From assembly GCA_029251165.1 (NCBI GenBank), contig JAQXDW010000113.1, positions 112,442 through 176,441 on the forward strand: a stretch of DNA of 64,000 bases. The letters run 5' to 3'. This document shows positions 8,510-16,884 of this stretch, in pieces. The notes under the pieces are model-generated. The model was given only the letters and a program-made list of their open reading frames with translations, was not told the origin of the DNA and searched no databases. The position numbers were made by a program, and so were the translations under genes. The first letter of the stretch is position 1. Each line of letters opens with the position of its first letter. The DNA is from Myxococcota bacterium (GTDB taxonomy: Bacteria > Myxococcota_A > UBA796).

Positions 8510-10132
8510 CTACAGCATCTTGAAGAAGTCATTGCCCTTGTCGTCCACGACGATGAATGCAGGGAAGTCCTCGACCTCGATGCGCCAGATGGCCTCCATC
8601 CCCAGCTCCGGGTAGGCCAGACACTCGACCTTCTTGATGTTGTCATGGGCCAGGACTGCGGCCTGACCGCCGATGCTGCCGAGGTAAAAGCCACGGTGCG
8701 CCTTGCAGGCATCGGTGACCTGACGAGAGCGGTTGCCCTTGGCGATCATCACCAGGCTGCCGCCAGCGGCCTGGAATGGGCCCACGTAGGGATCCATGCG
8801 CCCGGCAGTGGTCGGACCAAAGCTTCCCGATGCATAGCCGTCCGGCGTCTTGGCCGGACCAGCGTAGTAGACGGGGTGCTGCTTGAAGTACTCCGGCAGC
8901 CCCTCGCCAGAGTCGATGAGCTTCTGGAGCTTGGCGTGGGCGATGTCGCGCGCGACGATCATCGGCCCCGAGAGGCTGACCCGGGTCTTGACCGGGTGAC
9001 GGCTCAGCTCATCGCGGATCTCATCCATCGGGCGGTTCAGATCGATCTGGACCACCTCCTCGGAGAGCGTCTCGGACTGGACCGGGGGCATGTACCGAGC
9101 GGGGTCCGTCTCGAGGGCCTCCAGGAACACTCCCTCTGCCGTGATCTTCGCCTTGATCTGACGGTCTGCCGAGCAGCTCACGCCGATGCCGACCGGGCAG
9201 CTTGCGCCGTGCCGAGGAAGGCGGATGACCCGCACGTCGTGGCAGAAGTACTTGCCGCCGAACTGGGCGCCGATGCCGAGATCCTGTGTGATCTTGAGGA
9301 CCACCTTCTCCATCTCCACGTCGCGGACGGCGTGACCGAGGCTGTTTCCCTCGGTGGGGAGATCGTCGAGGTAGCGACAGGAGGCGAGCTTGACGGTCTT
9401 GAGGTTGGCCTCAGCGGAGGTGCCACCGATGACCACCGCGAGGTGGTAGGGCGGACAGGCTGCGGTGCCCAGCCGGGGAATCTCTGTGCGGAGAAACTCC
9501 CGCATGGACTCTGGGTTCAGCAGGGCCTTGGTCTTCTGGTAGAGGTAGGTCTTGTTTGCGCTGCCGCCGCCCTTCGCGACGAACAAGAAGTTGTACTCGT
9601 CCTCTCCCTCCGAGTAGATGTCGATCTGTGCCGGGAGGTTGGTGCCGGTGTTGGACTCCTCGAAGGTGTTCTTTGGCGCCAGCTGGCTGTAGCGGAGGCT
9701 GGACTCGGTGTAGATCCGGTAGACCCCCCGAGAGAGGTGAGACTTGTCCGCTCCGTCGGTAAACACGAACTGGCCCTTCTTGCCCATGATGATCGCAGTG
9801 CCGGTGTCCTGACAGCTCGGCAGCACCCCCGCAGATGAGACGTTGGCATTAAGCAAGAGGGAGCGGGCGACGAAGCGGTCGTTGCTGCTGGCCTCTGGAT
9901 CCTCGAGGATGTCGCGGAGCTGCTGGAGGTGCCCGGGACGGTAGAGGTGACTGACGTCCCGCATCGCAGTCCGAGCCAGCTCGGTGAGCACGCTGCCCGA
10001 GACATCGAGGACCGTTCGACCGCGCCACTCGCTGACGGTCACACCGTCGATGTCGAGCTTGCGCCACGGGGTACTCACCGGGTGGGCGTGGGGAAACATC
10101 TCCTGGTACTCAAACGGCGGCGGCAGCTTCAT
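8510..10132 (-). CDS. fumA: Class I fumarate hydratase (iron-sulfur)
   Basis: 540 residues, the full length of two-domain class I fumarases of the E. coli FumA/FumB type. It interconverts fumarate and malate in the TCA cycle with a [4Fe-4S] cluster. The expected cluster Cys are present: Cys107 in LPSCQDTGTA, the Cys of GTAACPPYHL, and the Cys of HGASCPVGIGVSC. The C-terminal beta domain with KTPDGYASGSFGPTTAGRMD is intact. The start has no strong ribosome site but matches the family N terminus (FPHAHP). It is divergent from the membrane protein gene at 10202 across ~70 bp, which must contain its promoter. Confidence 0.93.
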   Translation of the reverse strand: MKLPPPFEYQEMFPHAHPVSTPWRKLDIDGVTVSEWRGRTVLDVSGSVLTELARTAMRDVSHLYRPGHLQQLRDILEDPEASSNDRFVARSLLLNANVSSAGVLPSCQDTGTAIIMGKKGQFVFTDGADKSHLSRGVYRIYTESSLRYSQLAPKNTFEESNTGTNLPAQIDIYSEGEDEYNFLFVAKGGGSANKTYLYQKTKALLNPESMREFLRTEIPRLGTAACPPYHLAVVIGGTSAEANLKTVKLASCRYLDDLPTEGNSLGHAVRDVEMEKVVLKITQDLGIGAQFGGKYFCHDVRVIRLPRHGASCPVGIGVSCSADRQIKAKITAEGVFLEALETDPARYMPPVQSETLSEEVVQIDLNRPMDEIRDELSRHPVKTRVSLSGPMIVARDIAHAKLQKLIDSGEGLPEYFKQHPVYYAGPAKTPDGYASGSFGPTTAGRMDPYVGPFQAAGGSLVMIAKGNRSRQVTDACKAHRGFYLGSIGGQAAVLAHDNIKKVECLAYPELGMEAIWRIEVEDFPAFIVVDDKGNDFFKML

Positions 10133-10201
10133 CTGGGGCCTCTCGGAAAGCGGGAGTGCAGAATAATCCGCCAGCAGGCGATGTGGGGTAGCATCACCGC
10201 C

Positions 10202-10852
10202 ATGCCCTCCTCCATCTTTCTGCCGGACAAGGTCGCTGCAGCCCTGGACCGTGACGTCCTCGCCGCCTGGGCGCGCACCGATCGTCCCACAGCGCAGGCG
10301 CTGATCGCTGCCGGGCTGCCGGTCCCGCTGGAGGTGACGGATGGTGCCCCTGCGGCATCGCTCGCACGCTACACGGCGGCAGGACTGAGGGCGGAGCTGG
10401 CCGGCGCAGACGTGATCCCGAGAGAGTGGCTCAAGGCGACCGCCATCCTGGCGCTCACCGCGCTCATCTTCCGCGTCATGGGCTCCGATCCCAATGCCCT
10501 GCTCAACCTCTCAGCCCTTCCCGCGATGGCCGGCGCCTACACACTCGCCATCGCTGGCGTGACCTGGGGTGTGCGCACCCGCCGGCTGTCGGCCACGCTC
10601 GCAGCCCTGGGAACAGCCCGAAACCACCTGACCACCGCCGAGCCCGTCGGCCCCAGCATGACGCTCATTGTTCGGATTCGGGACCTGCGGAGAGCGGTCG
10701 TAGAAGCCACGCTCAGCGCTGCGATCCAGGGCGCGCTGCTGCGAGAGCTGTTCGATCTGGAGGCAGCCCTGAGCACGACCGGCACGATTCCGGCAGAGGC
10801 CACGTCGATGATCGACGACATCGCAGAGAAGCTGGCGCGCGCGCACTCCTGA
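10202..10852 (+). CDS. Membrane protein of unknown function, two helices
   Basis: 216 residues from the ATG at 10202 (an ATG at 10181 would add seven). Residues ~1-75 are soluble, two membrane helices follow (WLKATAILALTALIFRV and AMAGAYTLAIAGVTWGV), and the C-terminal ~110 residues are helical and acidic/Ala-rich, so cytosolic helical bundles on both sides are likely. I do not recognise a family. It is divergent from fumarase and convergent with the phospholipase D operon, so it is probably a single-gene unit. Confidence 0.6.
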   Translation: MPSSIFLPDKVAAALDRDVLAAWARTDRPTAQALIAAGLPVPLEVTDGAPAASLARYTAAGLRAELAGADVIPREWLKATAILALTALIFRVMGSDPNALLNLSALPAMAGAYTLAIAGVTWGVRTRRLSATLAALGTARNHLTTAEPVGPSMTLIVRIRDLRRAVVEATLSAAIQGALLRELFDLEAALSTTGTIPAEATSMIDDIAEKLARAHS

Positions 10853-10985
10853 TCGTCGGCGAGACACGCGACCGGCGCTCGGCTGCGTCACCGAGAGAGC
10901 CTGGGCGCTGCACAACAACAGGAGCCCCACATGTCGCGCGGACGCAACAACAGCACGGCCGCAGGCTTCAGCGGAGACCGGCCGC

Positions 10986-12716
10986 CTACTCGGCGCTGTT
11001 CCGATCGCCTGGACTGGCGAGAATCTCCTGGGCATAGTCCGGGTTGACCACGCCGGTGCCGACCGGACCGGTGAAGCTGTACCAGCTCTCTGGCAGGGTG
11101 CCATCGCCAGACTCTTGACGCCGCTCCATCGACCGGACCACGTCGCCTTCCGGACCGCCGGCAAACGGCGGTCCACCGTCACCCACCGTGTCCACCACCG
11201 CAGCGTCCGGGTCCTGCAGGAACAGCTCCATCGTTCCATCCTTCAAGTACAGCCGTGACTGTCGGTTGTCGTTGAAGGCGTTGACCACCATATCGCCGGA
11301 GAGGTAGGCGCTGCTTTCATCCTGCGGCGCGCCGTCCTCGTAGGCTTCGAGGGTGTGATCGACGATGAGGAAGGTGTCGTAGGCCGGGACCGTGCTGCCC
11401 GGCGGCAGGCCAACCACGAAGTCATCGACGCCAGCAATCTGCCACATGTCGAGTGAGATGTCCTCAGCAGTGGTGTTCCTCAGCTCGATGAACTCGTCGT
11501 ACCCTTCATCGTCTCCAGAGTGCGCGCCGTACCACATGATCTCGTTGATGATCACGTCACCCGGTGCGATCGAGCCATCCGCGATGCGGCTGTCTCCCAT
11601 CTCGAAGCCGTTGTCCCACAGCGAGGTGAAGTAGTCCGCGTACTCCTGCGCGACCCGACCGCCCTTGAGGACGAGCAGAAACTCGTCATTCGAGACCGTC
11701 GCCGACGAGGACCAGTTGAACGATCCGGTGATGACGATCGGCTCCTCTCCCTCGGCGTCGATGAGCATCGTCTTGGAGTGGAGACGCCCGCCGCCGGCCT
11801 GGTAGTCGCCAGGCTGCATGGAGGTGTTGTTGCCATCCAACCGCATCGGAATGCCTGCGGAGAGCAGCCGGTAGACTTCGTGGTACTGCCCGTTGCTGTG
11901 GAGCTGAGAGCGGTCGACGACCCCGGCGACGCTGCGGCGCTCCTCGAAGGGAAGCTCGGAGGTTCCGTCGGCAGCATTGAGGGCGTCGAACTCTTCCTGC
12001 TTGCGAATGAACGCGCTGCCGACCTGATCCTTGGTGAAGGCGAAGATGGTGAAGCGGATGCTGGTCTCAGCGGCATCGACCAGCTCCAGGATCCGTCCCA
12101 TCGCGTCCTCGTTGGGCGAGAACCAGACCTCAACCTCCGTGTCTCCGACCTGGTAGGAGCGCTCGTTGGCAAGCTCGACCTTGTTGTTGCCAAACACCCC
12201 GCTGTACATCTGCTCAAACTCTGCGGAGAAGTCATCAGCGATGGCAGTGGAGTCGATCTTGACGAAGTTGTTGGAGTTTCGGATGAGGTCAGTGGGGGTC
12301 CAATTGGAGGTGCCACAGAAGACGAACCGATCGTCCACGATCATGAACTTGTCGTGCATGATGTGGTTGAGGTTGCCGACAACCATCGGGATTCCGCGCG
12401 CGTCGAGCCGCTCGTAGCCGTCGTTGTAGAGGTGCCCGGCATCGCCGACCATGCGGACAACGACGCCGCGATCGTGTGCAGCGATCACGGCATCGACGAC
12501 AGGCTCATAGGAAAAGCCCATGACCGCAAAGTCGATGGAGGTCTTCGCGGCGTTGACAAGCTCGATCATCGAGCGCACAGCGTCCGGATCCCACCAGGCG
12601 TTCTCATCGCGGGTCCCCGGGTCGTTGAACATCACCTCAATGGTGTTGCCGCGGGTGGTGTCGAGATCGTCATCTGAGGGGGCCGGGTTGCAGCCGGCGA
12701 GGAGGAAGGGAATCAC
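10986..12716 (-). CDS. Exported phospholipase D-like hydrolase with lamin-tail domain
   Basis: 576 residues. Two PLD half-domains with both HKD motifs intact: HDKFMIVD (His121, Lys123, Asp128) and HSKTMLID near residue 318, each followed by the usual GTSNW / GSFNWS strand. Residues ~390-560 form a lamin-tail domain (VIINEIMWYG...FIELRN...). PLD superfamily members cut phosphodiesters of lipids or nucleic acids. A lamin-tail domain is often attached to secreted nucleases, which favours DNA as substrate (inference). The GTG at 12716 gives a short lipoprotein signal ending in LLAGC and overlaps the upstream stop (GTGA); an ATG at 12737 would add seven residues. Last gene of a six-gene operon. 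Confidence 0.85.
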   Translation of the reverse strand: MIPFLLAGCNPAPSDDDLDTTRGNTIEVMFNDPGTRDENAWWDPDAVRSMIELVNAAKTSIDFAVMGFSYEPVVDAVIAAHDRGVVVRMVGDAGHLYNDGYERLDARGIPMVVGNLNHIMHDKFMIVDDRFVFCGTSNWTPTDLIRNSNNFVKIDSTAIADDFSAEFEQMYSGVFGNNKVELANERSYQVGDTEVEVWFSPNEDAMGRILELVDAAETSIRFTIFAFTKDQVGSAFIRKQEEFDALNAADGTSELPFEERRSVAGVVDRSQLHSNGQYHEVYRLLSAGIPMRLDGNNTSMQPGDYQAGGGRLHSKTMLIDAEGEEPIVITGSFNWSSSATVSNDEFLLVLKGGRVAQEYADYFTSLWDNGFEMGDSRIADGSIAPGDVIINEIMWYGAHSGDDEGYDEFIELRNTTAEDISLDMWQIAGVDDFVVGLPPGSTVPAYDTFLIVDHTLEAYEDGAPQDESSAYLSGDMVVNAFNDNRQSRLYLKDGTMELFLQDPDAAVVDTVGDGGPPFAGGPEGDVVRSMERRQESGDGTLPESWYSFTGPVGTGVVNPDYAQEILASPGDRNSAE

Positions 12717-13828
12717 AGCGCCACCCCCGCTTCCCATGCCGCCTCGAAGGCAGCCTCCAGGTCCGTCAGCTCCGGGCTGGGCGCGCCGAAGTCATTGAGG
12801 ACCCAGAGGTTCCCGTCGACCAGCTGGTCCGTGACCACCTCCGCTCCAGCAAACAGTCGGTTGGCCGACCACACCGGGTGCGAGAGCATCATGCCCCGGG
12901 CAGTGTTGTAGCGGCCGGTTCGGTCGCGCTTGAGATCAACGAGCATCATGGTCGGGACCACCACATCTGAGAGCACGCGCTTCTGCAGCCCAGGAGTCTC
13001 CCGAGTCAGGATCGCAGAGCTGTTGGGCGAAGAGAGGCCAAAATTCGGACCGACAACAACCCGGACGTCGAAGCCATCGACAGCCTTGGCGTAGAGGGCA
13101 TTGATCATGCCCTCGTCGGCCAGATCATCGGTCATCAGCCAGATGCTGCCGCGCGCGCTGTAGGCTGAGTCGATCATCCGCTTGATGAGGCGCTCCTGGG
13201 GGCCGAACCACAGCTCCAGGGAGAGATCGGTCTGGGTCGGGTAGGACCAGCGGGCATCGGTGACAGACTTGGCGAGGCTGTCGAAAGCGGTGCGCGCGGA
13301 GGCATCGGTGCCGCCGTAGATCTGGTTGTGCTCGGCGGCAAAGTCACCGCCGATGTCTTCTCCCCGTCCCCGCCAGAGCAGGCGCGTTCCCTCCCCCTCG
13401 CTCAGGGTGCTGGCGGAGAGCACGTCGACCTCATCGACCACCAGCACGGTGTTGCTCATCACGACCTGATCCGAGGACCAGGAGACGTCGGCATTGATCG
13501 CGAAGTCGAAGTAGGTCACCGCGTCGTCGGCGTACTGCACCACGAGTCCGGCATCCTCCAGTGCGACGAGTCCAGACTGACCGGAGGAGTCGATGTCGGT
13601 GACCACCTCGACGCTCACCCCGCGCGCAGCCGCTGAGATGAGGGCCTCGACAACCGCTGCGCTCTCCAGGCCGGGCACCATCAGACCGATGTCGATGGTC
13701 GCCGCGTTGATGCTGTCGACAAAGGCCGACTCGACCTCCTCGGCGCTGTCGGTCGGAGTCACCGAGACCTGGTGGAAGGCCTCGGACATCTGGGGGCCGT
13801 CACAGGCCAGCAAGAGCAGCGGGATCAT
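12713..13828 (-). CDS. PLD-like lipoprotein lacking both HKD motifs
   Basis: 371 residues with lipoprotein signal MIPLLLLAC. The fold pattern of two PLD half-domains is kept: SAEEVESAFVDSINAATIDIG, then RGVSVEVVTD, and later DGFDVRVVVGPN. But the catalytic positions are replaced. The first motif reads SNTVLVVDEVD and the second PTMMLVDLKRD, so His and Lys are missing from both. It should therefore not cut phosphodiesters and may be a binding or regulatory partner of the intact PLD protein encoded immediately downstream (4-bp overlap). It overlaps the lamin-tail gene upstream in the same way (ATGA). The similarity to PLD is by pattern; the loss of catalytic residues is direct. Confidence 0.75.
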   Translation of the reverse strand: MIPLLLLACDGPQMSEAFHQVSVTPTDSAEEVESAFVDSINAATIDIGLMVPGLESAAVVEALISAAARGVSVEVVTDIDSSGQSGLVALEDAGLVVQYADDAVTYFDFAINADVSWSSDQVVMSNTVLVVDEVDVLSASTLSEGEGTRLLWRGRGEDIGGDFAAEHNQIYGGTDASARTAFDSLAKSVTDARWSYPTQTDLSLELWFGPQERLIKRMIDSAYSARGSIWLMTDDLADEGMINALYAKAVDGFDVRVVVGPNFGLSSPNSSAILTRETPGLQKRVLSDVVVPTMMLVDLKRDRTGRYNTARGMMLSHPVWSANRLFAGAEVVTDQLVDGNLWVLNDFGAPSPELTDLEAAFEAAWEAGVAL

Positions 13829-14511
13829 TCGAAGCTCCCGGTAGAGTAGGCCCCGGAGTAGTCCGGGGAATTGGGCCGTCCCGGAGATGCCAGGGTGAGC
13901 CCCTGACAGTCGGCAGCGATGCGGTCGTTGTTGGGAACATCGACCTCAGCGGGTGTGTAGTAGTGCCAGCTCCCAGGCTCCATGCCCGAGCCGCCGAACA
14001 TCAGCTCCACCCGCTCCATCGACCGAGAGCGGACCAGATCGTAGCCGCCAGCATACGGCGGACTGCCGGAGTTTCCGACCGGCTCGATGAGGCGCTCGTC
14101 AGAATCGACGAGGGTGATGCGAAACGGCTCGCCGTACTGGAGGTTGAGCTCGGGCAGCAGGGCATCGGGTGCCGGGAAGCAGCCGGTGTTCTTGGTGGCG
14201 AGGAAGATGTGCTCCCCCACCTCGATGAGCGGAAGCTCCGGGAGGATCACGGTCACCTGAACCCCGGCATCAAACTCCAGCTGCCAGCCGGTGAGGTTGA
14301 CCGGTCGGGCGCTCTCGTTGCGCAGCTCGATGAACTGATCGGTGGGGTCGTGGGTGCCATCGGAGGAGACCGATCCAGCCCACATGACCTCAGAGATCTT
14401 CACGCTGCCGCGCTCTCCGCTGGAGGTCGCGGTGTCGGTGCCGTCTCGATAGCCGATGGTCTGGGTGGGATCCCCGGGGTCGGGGTTGCAGCCGAGGAGG
14501 AGAAACAGCAT
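13825..14511 (-). CDS. Lamin-tail domain lipoprotein
   Basis: 228 residues with a very short lipoprotein signal (MLFLLLGC). Residues ~35-150 are one lamin-tail domain: VKISEVMWAGSVS, DQFIELRNESARPVNLTGW and an ILPELPLIEVGEHIFLA strand, closely like the domain at the end of the PLD protein two genes downstream. The shared ending signature NSGSPPYAGG...SMERVE is also found there (DGGPPFAGG...SMERRQ). Lamin-tail domains in bacteria are surface beta-sandwiches linked to nucleases or used for anchoring. Start overlaps the porin-like gene by one base (TGATG). A binding partner for the same ligand as the PLD protein is inference. Confidence 0.8.
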   Translation of the reverse strand: MLFLLLGCNPDPGDPTQTIGYRDGTDTATSSGERGSVKISEVMWAGSVSSDGTHDPTDQFIELRNESARPVNLTGWQLEFDAGVQVTVILPELPLIEVGEHIFLATKNTGCFPAPDALLPELNLQYGEPFRITLVDSDERLIEPVGNSGSPPYAGGYDLVRSRSMERVELMFGGSGMEPGSWHYYTPAEVDVPNNDRIAADCQGLTLASPGRPNSPDYSGAYSTGSFE

Positions 14512-16034
14512 CAGAAGCTGACCTCGGTTCCCGCTGAAGCCGCCCAGGTCACCGCCTCGCCATCGAACCCGAGCTGATCACCGGCCACCCGCGCGACCGG
14601 GATGTCGTAGTAGCCACCGGGCAGGAACAGCGCGCCGTTGGCAAACAGCCGGGTCTTCTTCGAGAGGTTGTACTTGACGTCGAGGTTGACCTCATGCCCA
14701 AGCATCCCGCCGACTCGCTCCTGCGCCGCAAACTCCTCACGAGAGTAGCCCTCCGGCGGGGTGATGTTGTCGAGGTCAGACAGGTCGATGAAGGTCGTCG
14801 CGGTGTCCCAGAGGGTCCACCATGCCCCGCTCACCCGCCACTTGTTGGCCTGATAGCCGACCCGACCATGGATCGAGCGGGTGCCGGAGATGCGCGTGAT
14901 GTCGTGGGGGCTGTCGGTGACCCCGAACATGCCGACGTAGGCGCTGGGGTGCCAGCCCATGAAGCGATCCGCGATGGTGCCGCCGACCTGTCGGGCCTTC
15001 ATCGAGGTGTAGCCGTGGCTGTCCATCAAGCCGTCGGCGTCGTAGGTGGCACCCGAGGCCTGGTAGAACTCCAGGCGGCCGAACGCGCCGGCATCCTCAG
15101 GAACGACCCGGAGGCCAGCGGTGATCGCATAGCCGTCGGTGTCGACGTCTCGGGCAACGAGCTCCTTGCGGTCAATGCCGCTGGAGAGATCGAGCGCACC
15201 GAACAGCCGGAGGGCGCCCGCCTTGTAGCTGCCGCGCACGCCGTAGTTGGCCACCCAGTCGTTGTCGACGAAGTTGGCGAGGGTGCCGTTGTAGGAGATG
15301 TCCGAGCCCGTTCCCAGCGCGCCGATGTCGGTGTAGTAGCCGTAGGCCCGGACGTTGAGCTTCTTGGAGGACTGGAGGTGCAGCAGGCCACCGTAGCGCA
15401 TGGTCCGGTTGTCACCGCGGAAGCCATTGAGGGTGGTGCTGGACTGGCCGAGGAACGACACGAAATTGGCGTTGTCGTAAGCGGACGCGCCACCGACGAT
15501 GGCCGCCGGCATCAGCTCTAAGCGGACGGCATCGGACAGCGGAACCTCAACGAGCACCATGTCGAGGACGTCAGCGAGGGCATACTCGGTGCCACCAGCG
15601 AGGCCGCCGAGCTGGTAGAACTGCCGGCCAACGCGTGCGGTGACCTGCTGATCTCCCAGCTTGTTGTTGTGCTCCATGTACAGGCCGGTGAAGTACAGCC
15701 AGCCGCCAAACTCATTGACCGCGCCGATCTGGTCGTTGCCCCAGAGCCCGCGATGGCTGGCGGCGACGACCATCCGGGTCCGCTTGTCGGCCTGATAGCT
15801 CAGCTCGACAAAGCCACCCGTGAAGCCAAAGCCGCCGCGATCATCCGTGTCGAGGATGGACTGATCGGAGGACTCGTCGAGGAGCTGCAGATCGAGGTTG
15901 TCAAACTCATGCCACTGAGACTCGATGGAGCCGTGAACGACGAGCTTCTCGTCTTGCGCGTCGGTCTCGCCTTCGCGGTACTCAAGATCAATGGTCTGGG
16001 CGAACGATGTCGCAGTCAAGATGGTGAGAAACAA
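14511..16034 (-). CDS. Outer-membrane beta-barrel (porin-like) protein
   Basis: 507 residues. It has a signal peptide (MFLTILTATSFAQ). The body is alternating amphipathic strands rich in Tyr, Gly and Asp, with turns every 8-12 residues. It ends in Phe (GTEVSF), the usual outer-membrane insertion signal for barrels. No plug domain is seen. The barrel would have roughly 16-20 strands by length. It is the third gene of the operon, between two OB-fold-like lipoproteins and the lamin-tail/PLD genes, so it may be the pore or anchor of that surface system. No specific porin family recognised. Confidence 0.75.
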   Translation of the reverse strand: MFLTILTATSFAQTIDLEYREGETDAQDEKLVVHGSIESQWHEFDNLDLQLLDESSDQSILDTDDRGGFGFTGGFVELSYQADKRTRMVVAASHRGLWGNDQIGAVNEFGGWLYFTGLYMEHNNKLGDQQVTARVGRQFYQLGGLAGGTEYALADVLDMVLVEVPLSDAVRLELMPAAIVGGASAYDNANFVSFLGQSSTTLNGFRGDNRTMRYGGLLHLQSSKKLNVRAYGYYTDIGALGTGSDISYNGTLANFVDNDWVANYGVRGSYKAGALRLFGALDLSSGIDRKELVARDVDTDGYAITAGLRVVPEDAGAFGRLEFYQASGATYDADGLMDSHGYTSMKARQVGGTIADRFMGWHPSAYVGMFGVTDSPHDITRISGTRSIHGRVGYQANKWRVSGAWWTLWDTATTFIDLSDLDNITPPEGYSREEFAAQERVGGMLGHEVNLDVKYNLSKKTRLFANGALFLPGGYYDIPVARVAGDQLGFDGEAVTWAASAGTEVSF

Positions 16035-16071
16035 GGGACCTCCTAAGGTCTGCTCTGCTCAGAGTCGGTCG

Positions 16072-16884
16072 TTACAGCGCCTGGACCTGCCCGACGCGCA
16101 TGATGACAATGGAGTAGACGTCGTAGCTGAGGATGACCGGGCCGGTGGCCTCGATGCGGGTGCCGAGGTCGAATCCGATGCCCCGGCGGCTCAGCTCTGA
16201 GTCCAGTGAGATGGTGAAGATGGTGCCGTCGTCGGCCTCGACCTCGAAGTCGCCGAAGGTGGACTTCTCGGAGACGACCGTCCCAGAGACCCGGCGGACC
16301 TCTCCGACGTCGTCGGCTCCCAGGGCTGCGACAGCCTCGGTGTAGAAGACGTCGTGGGTCACGTCGCGCTCGATGGCGACGACGTCGTGGGCGTAGATCA
16401 TGTCGAGCCCGTAGGCCGTCCGAGCCCCACGCAGCGAGATCCGGACCTTGGTGCCGACGTCGAAGTGCGCGACTCGGGAGTCCCCGAGCACAAAGACCCC
16501 GCCGGTGGCGTCCTCGATGAAGTACGAGCCGTAGTACTTCTCGTCGGAGGCGGCGTCGCAGCCGTTGGTCTTGAAGTAGTAGCGGGGGTGAAGGGTCACG
16601 ACCGCCTCGACCTCCCAGGGCAGCTCATCGACAAGCAGCGACGTGCAGTCTGTTCCGCTGCCGAACTGATCGTCGGAACCAAACGCGATGCTGCCCGCAG
16701 AGACGGGAAAGACGGCATCAATGAACGCACCGATGCCTGCGCTGGAGTCCGCAGGGAAGTCATAGGGGGTGTCGGTGAAGGACACCGGCTCGATGACCTC
16801 CAGGCTGCTGCCCGGATCATCCCAGTCGCTGGTGTACTCGAGGTCCTGGCGCGGCGAGGCGCATGCAAGAAGAAGCGTCAGCAT
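16072..16884 (-). CDS. Lipoprotein with OB-fold-like domains
   Basis: 270 residues. Signal MLTLLLAC with the lipobox Cys at residue 8 and no longer start available. After a variable linker it has TPYDFPAD...GIGAFIDAVFP. It then shows two segments with OB-fold spacing: a YFIEDATGGVFVLGD segment followed by DVGTKVRISLRG, and a C-terminal RRVSGTVVSEKSTFGDFEVE segment with GTRIEATGPVIL. Such domains bind nucleic acid in secreted nucleases (YhcR type), so a DNA-binding surface protein is possible. It shares its N-terminal motif with the product of the next gene upstream, so the two are paralogues. Start overlaps that gene's stop (TGATG). Confidence 0.65.
   Translation of the reverse strand: MLTLLLACASPRQDLEYTSDWDDPGSSLEVIEPVSFTDTPYDFPADSSAGIGAFIDAVFPVSAGSIAFGSDDQFGSGTDCTSLLVDELPWEVEAVVTLHPRYYFKTNGCDAASDEKYYGSYFIEDATGGVFVLGDSRVAHFDVGTKVRISLRGARTAYGLDMIYAHDVVAIERDVTHDVFYTEAVAALGADDVGEVRRVSGTVVSEKSTFGDFEVEADDGTIFTISLDSELSRRGIGFDLGTRIEATGPVILSYDVYSIVIMRVGQVQAL

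Noticed and set aside
8369..9838. A 489-codon plus-strand frame across the fumarase gene
   Set aside because: Antisense shadow of a clear class I fumarase; product rich in Gly/Arg/Leu without motifs. The same reasoning removes similar frames at 4126-5097, 58928-60328 and 61501-62595.
10931..11047. A 38-codon plus-strand frame with a good AGGAG site antisense to the end of the PLD gene
   Set aside because: Mostly inside the PLD coding sequence, no recognisable product; a lone ribosome-like site is not enough.
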